Source: Zoroaster sp. YZ-2022
Lineage: Eukaryota > Echinodermata > Asteroidea > Forcipulatida > Zoroasteridae
Assembly: GCA_029582265.1 (NCBI GenBank)
Contig: CM055831.1
Coordinates: 124,001 to 188,000, forward strand
Direction of reading: 5' to 3'
DNA: 64,000 nt
Part shown: positions 55,271 through 64,000 of the stretch, in pieces
How the letters are laid out: each line of letters opens with the position of its first letter
How positions within the stretch are numbered: position 1 is the stretch's first letter
Program-made: the position numbers and the translations under genes
The notes under the pieces: model-generated
Databases searched by the model: none
What the model was told of the DNA's origin: nothing
What the model saw: only the letters and a program-made list of their open reading frames with translations

Positions 55271-56473
55271 ATGCAAACACAGCTACTGAGTGGCAACAAT
55301 GGCGGATCACGAAGTATATGGCTTGTTGGAGAAATGGGCCGTTAGCAAGTTAATGGACGGTAATGTTCATAGGTGAGAATTGTACAACATGTCTCAGAAT
55401 TTACTAAGTATTGGTTCTTATATTATAAAGAGAGAAATCATGATACAGGAACGTGTGTCTGTCTGAAAGCACCAGCACAAGTTTGTTCAGGCCGAGTACA
55501 TTAGGCCTAGGCAGTGAGTTATGCTAGGTCTAACGTTATCCATAGTCTTATCCTTCTGCTCACCGGAGCTCATGAATCATTACCTGTGATGAATTATCCC
55601 CCTAATATTTTGATAATAAATTAATTTCGGTATAATATGAGTTAAGTATTAAAATATGTGATAACGCTTGACTGTGCCAGGCGTGGTTATATAGGTAGGC
55701 CTCTCCTTCCCAAAGATTGGGAACATGTATGCTCCTATTATGTCCAAAGATTGGGTATTTGCTCCCATTCTCCTTAAAAATAGGGTATGTTGGTTTGTTT
55801 ATCTAAAAGGTTGGGTATATGTGCTTTTATCTCCTAACCCTTTGCTTCTATTCTGCCCAAATGTTGGGTTACGTGCTCCAAGGGCTGAGATAACTTGTGC
55901 TCCCAATCCTATTCTCCCTCAAGATTGGGAATACATGCTTTCATTCTACACAAGAATTGGGCTATGCTCATATTTTCTCAGAGAATTGTTGGAGGGTTAT
56001 TCTTACTAACATTTCGGAACAATATCCCCCCTGGAAAAAAGGCATCTTACACAAAACAAATCCAAACAAAGAATAAAATTATAAATAAAAGCCCAAATTA
56101 GTCTGTATTTTCAAAGTAGGATAGACATGAAGGCGCTTCAGTTATTGACAGAGGCCGACATAGCGCAACGCATTCCCAAAATTGGTTTACGAGTCAAGTT
56201 TGCTGAAAATTGGAAGAAACATGTGAGTTTGTAGTATTTCTTGTGGAGGCACATGTAATAAGGAACTTGTGAATACTGCTGTGCTACAAGTGTTTGAATG
56301 AAATCTGTGGTGGTGTTAAAGGCTTATTCAACCATTTAAAATATATCCATGGTGTACATTCTCGTACTTCTACCATTGTTGTATGCAGACAAGATGGTTG
56401 TCTGGCAACATTTCAACATCTGTCATCATATAGGCACCACATCTTGGCAGAGCATACAAACACTGCAGCAGGT

Positions 56474-56552
<79 letters not shown>

Positions 56553-57927
56553 ATGCCTCAGGGAACACCTGGTTCAGAAAGTGAAATTGAGTAAATGCGA
56601 TGAGATGACTTCGTGGACTGATGAACCACACGATGACATTGATGAGTGGACAGGTGAAGATGAGCTCTTTGAATCTGTTTCTGCTATGGGTTGGGTGTAC
56701 ATATGTGATGTGTTCTACCGAAATCAGACACATTTGGGCAAGAAATCAAAGTTGAGTTGGTTATTGATAATGAAAGTAGAGATCTTCAGCTTTACACTGA
56801 TAGCTTTCTTATTTTAAATGGACGTGCAAAAGCGGAATTACTAAATTTTTAAGTTTGTCTTTATGAAAACTCAAAACGGAGTTATTGCCCTTTAAAGTTA
56901 CAAGTTTCATTTGGTATAATTTAAGTAATTAACTTCTTACAAAGGCGCTTCATTTTCCCTAGCAACGGGCATTACAGAAAAATAATATTGCCATATATTG
57001 CTTTTTTTAGGGTTTTATATACATTCGTTTTTGTGGCTATTACTCAGTTCCAAGCTCTGCCCAATTCCGTCTGATTTTGGTAGAACACATCACCTATTTC
57101 TTTTACAGACAAAAACAATGGATAGACAACTTGACCATATGAAATGTTTATTTTGCCCAGAGCACCCCCCTGAACCCAAAACCTGTACACTGTGCATGAC
57201 AAGCACATAACAGGACTGAAAATCCAAGGTTGCAGACTTGCATCTCTTTTGTTTAACTCTATTGACCAATGATCTATATTTTCTGTCCTTCATTTCTCAT
57301 AGATCAGAAGTCAATTTTGGCTTTGTTCATAGTGCCTGTCATCTTTGAGGGGAACGCCAAGAAGGGAGCTGCTGGGAAAGGCACTAAAAAGATGTAGTTG
57401 GAGATTTCATTGACAGACAACGGGTAAGTGGATGTCACATTTCTCTGAAAACAAATGGATTCAATGTGAGTGCATATAAGGCATGCTTTGGTATTTCAGT
57501 TTTGAAATGTATGTTCCCAGCTTGAATTTGACATGTCTTCTGTAAAGAGTGTCGAGAACTAATATTTTCCAAGGAGATGGGTTGACAAGAAAACAATAAA
57601 AAGATGCACGTATGTACTTCTTTTTTCATGACGCAGGATATCATAAACATGCCGCAGTACCTGAGGGAAGTTGATGCAAAGACACATCTCCAGCCGTTTG
57701 TTCTGTCGTTGAGCAGTACCGGTACTACTCATCTCGAATCAAGAAGTACATTTGTCATCATAGAGAAGCAAACGATACCACAGCCATCCATCATGAAAGC
57801 AGTCGATGTGTGCTACAAGGCTCACTTCGTTATTGATTGTGAGTACCAACATCAGTGCCATGGACATTCTTTGAGAAGTGCGTATACCAACAAAAAGGTG
57901 TCAAAACAAGAGACAATGATTCCCTGA
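55271..57927 (+). CDS. SAM-domain and C2H2 zinc-finger protein gene, unknown function
   Basis: Exon 1 (ATG at 55299, donor GGTAATG) gives MADHEVYGLLEKWAVSKLMD. A later exon at about 56120-56222 gives LLTEADIAQRIPKIGLRVKF and ends at GTGAGT; together these resemble a SAM domain (helix 1 to helix 5), although phase between them does not match and a middle exon may be missing. An exon at 56285-56471 has two C2H2-like fingers (CLNEICGGVKG...HLKYIH and CRQDGCLATF...HHILAEH). Exons at about 57302-57400 and 57640-57927 encode LFIVPVIFEGN, then QPFVLSLSSTG and VDVCYKAHFVIDCEY, ending in TGA at 57927. Proteins with this layout are common, unnamed and expanded in invertebrates and fish. A stop ends the exon at 57400, so the last pieces may belong to alternative transcripts. 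Confidence 0.5.
55380..56110. repeat. Intron with ~37-bp imperfect repeats
   Basis: Between 55700 and 55990 about eight imperfect copies of a unit such as AAGATTGGGAATACATGCT recur (TTGGGTATTTGCTCC, TTGGGTATATGTGCTTT and others). They form a minisatellite within the SAM gene intron. Confidence 0.7.
56478..56551. repeat. (TA)n microsatellite
   Basis: About 36 TA units follow ACACACA. The long IYIYIY open frames across it are artefacts. Confidence 0.97.
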
Positions 57928-59110
57928 GAGGCCTACGGGCTTACCTTGCCCACAGAAATGTTCTCTAACCACTGCAGCAAATGTGCAGTGTGTCTGTTCC
58001 TGTATTCCTTTGCTAAACTACGCTGCATAAAAATCAATCCAATTTAAGGATACCGAACAAGTTGGTCCTTAGGAACCCCATTGCAGTTGGTCTTTACGAG
58101 ATTTTACAACTTTGTTTGAAAACAAACATGCTGTTTTTCTGGGGGGTTTTCTATTTGCAAAAGAACTTTAAAGGTCTCGACGAGAAGTACATTTTGTAAC
58201 TTTGTTTCGAAACAAACATGCTTTTTCTGGGTTTTGTTCTATTTGTAAGAAACTTTAAAAGTCTTGAGGAGAAGAAATATATGTTACAACTTTGTTTGAA
58301 GACAAACATGCTATTTTCTGGGGTTTTCTTCTATTTGTAAGAAACATTAAAAATCCTTAGGAAAAGTAGCAGATGCTACAACAAAGATTTCTTAGTTTCT
58401 GTAGATTTTGCAATGTTTTTGGGAAACAAATATGCTTTCCCTGTTTTTTTCAATTTGCAAGAAGCTGTAAAGGTCTTGATGAGAAGTAGAAAAGAGCAAT
58501 AGAAGAACAAAAATGTGCCATGTGTAAGTTTTAGTTTATGTATTTTTTTAACTGGAAGCAGATGCTACAACTTTGTTTGAAAACAAACATGCTGTTTTCT
58601 GGGTTTTGTTTCTATTTGCAAATTTTGTTTAAAGGTCTCGACGAGAAGTACATTTTGCAACTTTGTTTCGAAACAAACATGTTGTAACATCTGCTATTTC
58701 TCCTCAAGAATTTTAAAGTTTCTTACAGATATAACAAAACCTAGAAAATAGCATGTTTGTTTCCAAGCAAAGTTTTTGTTCTCTTTAAGAAGCTATTAAG
58801 GTCTTTACGAGATGTAGATTTTGCAATGTTTTTGGGAAACAAATGTGCTTTTCCTGTTTTTTTTTCAATTTGTAAGAAACTTTGAAAGTCTTGAGCAGAA
58901 GTAGTAGATGATACAACTTTGTTTCGAAACAACCATGTTTGTTTGAAAACAAACATGCTATTTTCTGAGGTTTGTTCTTTTTGTTCTACGAGATGTAGAT
59001 TTTGCAATGTTTTTGGGAAACAAATATGCTTTGCCTGCTTTTTTTTAATTTGCAAGAAGCTGTAAAGGTCTTGATGAAAAGTAGAAAAGAGCAATAGAAC
59101 AAAAATGTGC
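57928..59110. repeat. Imperfect ~110-bp tandem repeats, some inverted
   Basis: Units contain TTTGTTTGAAAACAAACATG, CTGTTTTCTGGG and AAGGTCTCGACGAGAAGTAC, near 58110, 58200, 58290, 58570, 58670 and 58930. A stretch at 58690-58770 is inverted. TTTGAAAACAAACA is itself palindromic. The open minus-strand frame across part of it is a repeat translation. Confidence 0.8.
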
Positions 59111-59870
59111 CATTTGTAAGTTTTAGTTCATGTATTTTTTAACTGGAAGTGCCGCATTATTTGTTTTATGTTAATAAAAAAAGAGGGAGAAACAATTTTT
59201 TTCCTGAATTTTCTTAATAAATATTAAGGTCTGTGCTAATCAACTGTTGGATAAGAAATGCTCATTTTATGGTTAGATCCAGTCCCAACAATTGAGCTTT
59301 TGCAATGGATTTGTGCCTAACAAATAGAAATGAACGAGATTTACCAACAAGTGGTTGTAAACTGGATACATAGTTGCCCAAAGCCATGTTTGATAAAGCA
59401 CTAGGACAACATTTTATTCATAAATGTTATGTTTACTGTAAAACTTTATTACTTTTCTGTATTTTCCCCCCACAGAACACGAAATGCAACAAAAAAAGCA
59501 AGTAAGCCATATGAGGTATGTGATGAGTGCTTTAAATTTATTTAACAATGCTAGAAAGCATCTCGCTTATAAAATACGTGTAATTTAAGCATTTTTGTGT
59601 TCATTCTAATGACCAGAGTTGTTGTCTCGCGAGACGAAAACTCATTTGTGGGTCTTATTTCATTAATTGTTCAAAAACGATAGTACAGACAGAAATATTT
59701 CAAGGAAAATTTTCTACAATCAATTATCTTGATATCATGTATGGTTATGTGTAGATCTGTTAAATGTATGTGCGGACAGGGATTCTCCCCCTTGTTTTTG
59801 TACCATTCAGCTTCAAGGAAATGTAACCAAACCGAGGCTGGCTGGTACGTATGTACCTTTTTACATAGGA
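59111..59870. other. Non-coding gap
   Basis: AT-rich. No exon or repeat recognised. Confidence 0.3.
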
Positions 59871-60650
59871 ATTGACCAATTGCGCCTCTCTAAGTCACGT
59901 GACCTATAGTGGGTATCAAACATCAACAAACGTGGCGTCCTCCATAGCAAAGTGCAGCTGTTCTTGATGATTGTTGCATTTGTTTGTTCGATCGAGGCTT
60001 TTCTTTCTCGAAATCGCTGAAGAATATTCTGGAGTTTGTATCCAAGACCTTACCGGAATGGCTGAATAAAACCAGTAAGGACACTTCCAGCAAGTATTGG
60101 AAATTCTATAAGGAACGTTACATGTATGTTCCCGATGTGGTAGTTGCACGGAACGTTGGGGCCAGTACTACAACTAGCATGACTAGCACCGTCCGCGATC
60201 ACACACTTTTTAACACACGAATGTCACAATTTTGAAGCTGCAATCATCCAAAAAAATTATTTCTTCTCCAAAACTGTGTGATTCCTTTGTCTATTTGAAA
60301 TTCCGCAAGGTATAAACGCTCACTTTTCCAACGCTCTTTTACTTTTACAGTGATTTACATTACAAACAAAAATCACTGGGCGGCATAGCCACCCTAACGT
60401 ACGACGCCGGTAGCCATAGCTCAAAAGAAACCTCTTTTGTAGTAGTAAATGTGATTTAAATCAATGTCACAACTTACAACTTTAATAAAAGGGCTTTGTA
60501 ACTGTGTTAAGTGTTATTTACCAAAAATAAAGCCGATTGTCGCTACAGCATGTCAGTAGTCTTTGCACGTCTCACAGCATCAGCTGAGATGACGTAATAC
60601 CCACTGTAAGTCACGTGATGACATGTAAACATTGGTCGCGCAATCGGTCT
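59871..60650. mobile_element. Inverted-repeat element with a short open frame
   Basis: AGTCACGTGACCTATAGTGGGTAT at the left (about 59893) is mirrored by ATACCCACTGTAAGTCACGTGAT at the right (60597). The outer AATTGCGC and GCGCAATCGG are also inverted. Inside, 59984-60235 on the plus strand is open and contains KTLPEWLNKTSKDTSSKYWKF, which faintly resembles N-terminal exons of some mobile-element proteins. I cannot assign it. Confidence 0.4.
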
Positions 60651-62060
60651 ATGAGTGTAATTATTGTAATGTTTTACCTGCATGGGTATACCTGGCCAAT
60701 GTGACAAAGATGGTTGTAGTATGGTAATGGTACATGTACATGTACATGTGTAAGTCTGTCTAAGTTTTGCGAGTGTTCAAACATTTTGGCTCCATTTGGT
60801 GCCAATAAATAGTATATTATAAAGGAAACGTACATGCATACTAGTTGGAAAAACAACTCGCACAAAACAGGTTGACTATGCCCGACATAGTCTACGCCCG
60901 ACATAGTCTACATTGATATACAGCACTGTGGGACACATGCTCCATCTTGCTGGTTGTTGTGGTTTCTTTTCAGGGCTTGCACTTAAGCTTTTTTTTAAAG
61001 TAGCCCGCCAGGCTAGTAAACTGTGTTCTTTGCTAGCCCACAGAAACTTTTAGTATCCCAGATTAATAAATATGAAAAATGTTCAAATAGCATCCTTAAA
61101 AAAGTACACTTTTGGCGTTTGGATCATTGATTCCAATGATTAAACAAAAAAGAAAACAACAGAAATTGTTGAAAAAGGTTTTAAAAATACACATAAACAA
61201 ATGTATTTTGTATTAAAAAATGTATTTTATAAATTGTTTGATGATGCCGATGGATTGGATACGGTACGGTATGGATACGGTACGGTTGGCAAAAAAGCCT
61301 AATCACACGATCGAGTGTATGATGGTCGACCGTCATGCGAATCCCCATGCTCAAGGCTTTTGCGTAAATGATTACCCGACCGCCTCACAAACTCACACAC
61401 ACATACTGTACATTGTACATAAATAAACGTTTTGAACCACGACTAATTTTTGCACATGCGCAATGCCAACGGTAATTTATTTTTTCCTATACAGGCTAAG
61501 TGCAAATAATAATAAGCCTTTTATTATTACATTAGGGAAAACATTTTGTTTTATGGTATGGTTCCCAGTATGCATAATTTGTTGATTATATAGTTGCATT
61601 ATGCATGTTACTGACTACTGGTGGCTGCTTTGCAATGTACAAGCTGCTGCTGCGTAAGTGAAGTTGTGTGTGGTGTTAATGGGGCGGTACATTAGGTAGC
61701 GACTGATCACACAAGTGCATGGGTTTTTTGGTTTATGGATAAATAAAGTTACATTCACAACACACAAAAGGTAACATTTTTACTAGACATTGTACGCCGG
61801 GCTAGCGTTAAGGTCGAGCCCGGCTTTTTATTGCGGGGGATTTTGATTACATGGCTGTTGGTTTCCGGTAATTGCTCACAGTAGCTCTTATCAGTGTAGT
61901 GTAAATCCCGCATAACTATCATCAATCGTGTTCTTACGCCTTTGCCTTCGGACAAAAAAAAGAAAAAAAACCAATAATACAAAAAAAGAATAAGATAATT
62001 TCGCCTATAAAACACAATAAACATTATAGTCCAGAGGATTAGCAAAAAATCGTGCACTTT
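60651..62060. other. Non-coding region
   Basis: Contains an ACATGTACATGTACATGTG tract (60731), a short GATACGGTACGG duplication near 61257, and the phrase GGGCTTGCACTTAAGC near 60974 from a dispersed repeat. No exon was recognised. Confidence 0.35.
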
Positions 62061-62159
62061 GTGATACAAGTATGAAATTTGGCACACAGTTACTATGGCC
62101 CATAACAGTTTATTCCAAAACTGGACCCCAACCGGATTTGACCTGTGGCGGCCATTTTT

Positions 62160-62610
62160 CAAAATGGCCGACATGCGAATTTTCAATGTCTCATATCTCG
62201 GCTAATAATACAGATATGAACTTGATTTTTGTGTCTTTACCTATGTTTTCAGGGCCAAGGAATCCAAATATGACATTATTTTGAAAATATCTTGTGTCAG
62301 CCATTTTGTTTTCCAATATGGCCGCCATTTTGAGTTAAACGTTATAGTTTTCTTAATATCTTTGCTCAAAATAATGATATACATGTACACTTGATTTTTG
62401 TGTCTATACTTATGTTATGGGGGCCAAGGAATCCAAATATGAAATTAATTTCAAAATATCTTGTGTCAGCCATTTTGTTTTCAAATATGGCCGCCATTTT
62501 GAGTTCAAATTGATAGTTTTCTTAATATCTCGGCTCAAAATGATGATATACCTTTGCTTGTGTCTATACCTATGTTTTCAGGGCCAAGGAATCCAACTAA
62601 TTATGACAAT
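62160..62610. repeat. Three ~165-bp tandem copies of a GGCCGCCATTTTG repeat
   Basis: GGCCAAGGAATCCAAATATG recurs at about 62252, 62422 and 62582. Between them lie TATCTTGTGTCAGCCATTTTG and CCGCCATTTTGAGTT phrases. The array ends directly before the next gene. Confidence 0.85.
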
Positions 62611-62660
62611 ATTTTGCATGTTGGCACTCAAGATATGTTTGTAGAAACATTGTAAAATGT

Positions 62661-63967
62661 TCATTCACATCCACGGCACCCGCATAGTGTTGTGCATGGC
62701 AAGTCTGCCTTCTTGCATTTACACTGTCCTCTGCATACATATCGCGTGGTACATCCACACTTGATGACTGCACGACATGCTTCACCAGCAGGTGGAAGAG
62801 TCATCCATTTCATCTTCCACTGTGCATTGGACGTCTCCCAAGTCCACCCAAAGTCTGCTGGACTTGGTAACTGTGGTGCTTTGATCATTGCTTGACCCCA
62901 TACATGACCTGCCTCGTATCCTACTCGCAACAGATGCTGGGCTAGTGCGTCTTTGGTTGGTGGAATGTTTTCAATGGCTCTGCCTTTCTGAGTGAATAAC
63001 CTCTGTCTTTCACTATTAACGCTACTTTCAGGGCTCCCACGGTCATACATGATCACCACTAATCTCTCAACATTCAGGACATTATATGTGGTTGGCGTAT
63101 CGGCCAGTGTGCACAGAGCTGTTGTGGCATCGTCGAAGACATTCCACGCAGACCAGGCGGTACGTTTTCCTTTCCCAGCAAATGCAGATGTTACGTCACA
63201 TCCAGTCAAGGCGTGGAATGCAGGAAGTGCCATGCATTTATCGTTACCAAGTGCTTGAGCCATGGTTGTTGCATCGAGATACCGGAATGTGGTGCCTGTA
63301 CCAAAAGCCAACCATAGACACTCACAACCAATCTTCTGGGCCAGACTTATGCTTATGACTACGACATCCGTGTCCACAGTTCTGAGAAGAATCTTCTTCA
63401 TACCATGTTGAGCTCCGTCTGAGGCATGCACGAACATCCGTGTGTCTGCCTCCTCATGTGTACAGGCCATCAACCCTGAAAGATCACAGGGGGCAGACGA
63501 CAACACCTTCTCACCATGGGTAATTATCACCATTCCTGGGAATGCTTCATTCACAACACGTTCACTGATGAGGTGAAAGAGCTCAGACTTGTTATCATCT
63601 ACGCGCAGGAACTCCTGCCAGTTACTTGGTACTTTATTCTTCCCTTCAACACGCCTTCGGGTACCTTTACCCCTCTTCTGTCTTGTGCCAGCTTTCAAGC
63701 TGTTCTTTCTGTAGATATCAAACACCATATCAACTCGCAGCACTTTGCCACTAAACTGCTTATGGATATATTCCATGACCTTCGTGGCATAATCATTGAA
63801 TGACTCCGATGTTCCTGGTTTGATCATGTTGATAATGGCAGCACCATCTAGGATGATCATCTGGGCATCATGTGGTTTGACTGTGTCATGATCTGGTACT
63901 AGATTTTGAACACATTCCAAGAGATTTGCCTTTGTCCCACTCCTCATGTCTCCATAATCAGAGAGCT
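62661..63967 (-). CDS. PIN/FEN-like putative nuclease with CXC-like cysteine tail
   Basis: About 430 codons are open to a stop at 62661. Upstream of the first methionine (63947) the frame stays open to an AG acceptor at about 63968, so this is an internal-to-last exon and the gene starts beyond the window. Acidic motifs are in the order of FEN/PIN-type 5' nucleases: IILDGAAIIN, THEEADTRMF, TVDTDVVVIS and ALTGCDVTSAF. The C terminus has IKCGCTTRYVCRGQCKCK and CTTLCGCRGC, the spacing of a CXC/CRC zinc region. A basic GTRQKRGKGTRRR stretch may bind nucleic acid. The family is common in fish and invertebrates, usually listed as uncharacterised. Nuclease function is inferred from the motif order. 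No stops or frameshifts are present. Confidence 0.65.
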
Positions 63968-64000
63968 ACCAAACATTTAGGATGATATTTCATCTCTATA

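Noticed and set aside
56294..56733. Long frames rich in IYIYIY
   Set aside because: Caused by the (TA)n microsatellite. Only the zinc-finger part upstream of it is coding-like.
61755..62186. A 143-codon minus-strand ORF
   Set aside because: AT-rich, low-complexity aromatic and hydrophobic composition, overlapping the GGCCGCCATTTTG repeat region; no family features.

Overview
The window looks like an intron-rich, AT-rich animal genome. GT/AG introns break most genes, TE remnants are dense, and LINEs, tRNA-derived SINEs, a Polinton, hAT and MULE-like remnants and a RAG1-like transposase are all present. That mix, plus repeated short ACATGTACATGT motifs, fits a marine invertebrate, most likely a deuterostome (echinoderm, hemichordate or cephalochordate). 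The species cannot be fixed from the sequence. I see no bacterial operons, no CRISPR array and no confident single-copy housekeeping gene. Almost every recognisable gene belongs to a family that is mobile or mobile-derived.

Layout. 0-10 kb: a 1-kb foldback element, a LINE endonuclease fragment (minus), three orphan plus-strand exons, and a decayed MULE-like transposase. That transposase is split by a TTAA-flanked, 1.7-kb inverted-repeat element carrying a broken Crypton-type tyrosine recombinase. 12.6-14.1 kb: a broken ubiquitin-specific protease gene with a SINE in it. 15.0-18.9 kb: a nearly intact multi-exon RAG1-like gene, with RAG1-type N-terminal zinc/RING region and a core that keeps the RAG1 order of catalytic and zinc landmarks. 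19.1-25.7 kb: a DUF6589-like gene with a 4.16-kb foldback element in its first intron. 26.2-28.1 kb: part of a RecQ-like helicase (minus), followed by one LINE inserted into another (28.1-30.0 kb). 30.4-33.1 kb: the 3' end of a HECT/G2E3-like ubiquitin ligase.

33.7-37.1 kb holds a 137-bp tandem array and three MITE-like hairpins. 37.5-40.8 kb holds an apparently intact four-exon DDE integrase gene (minus). At 42.6 kb there is an orphan THAP-domain exon. 44.0-47.6 kb encodes a large coiled-coil transposase-like protein (minus) with two frameshifts. 48.8-55.3 kb is an internally deleted Polinton/Maverick with a broken protein-primed DNA polymerase; a SINE sits at the edge of one terminal repeat and a hAT element inside the other, and the whole is flanked by direct copies of the first exon of a SAM-domain gene that runs on to 57.9 kb. 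The last 6 kb are repeats plus, at 62.7-64 kb (minus), a PIN/FEN-like putative nuclease with a CXC-like tail that runs off the window.

The genes do not form one pathway. They record layered mobile-element invasion. The most interesting item is the RAG1-like gene: it joins in one protein the two parts of RAG1 whose origins are debated, and only one stop and one small frameshift are visible in its recognised exons. Next come the TTAA inverted-repeat element with a Crypton-type recombinase and the Polinton bracketed by duplicated host exon.
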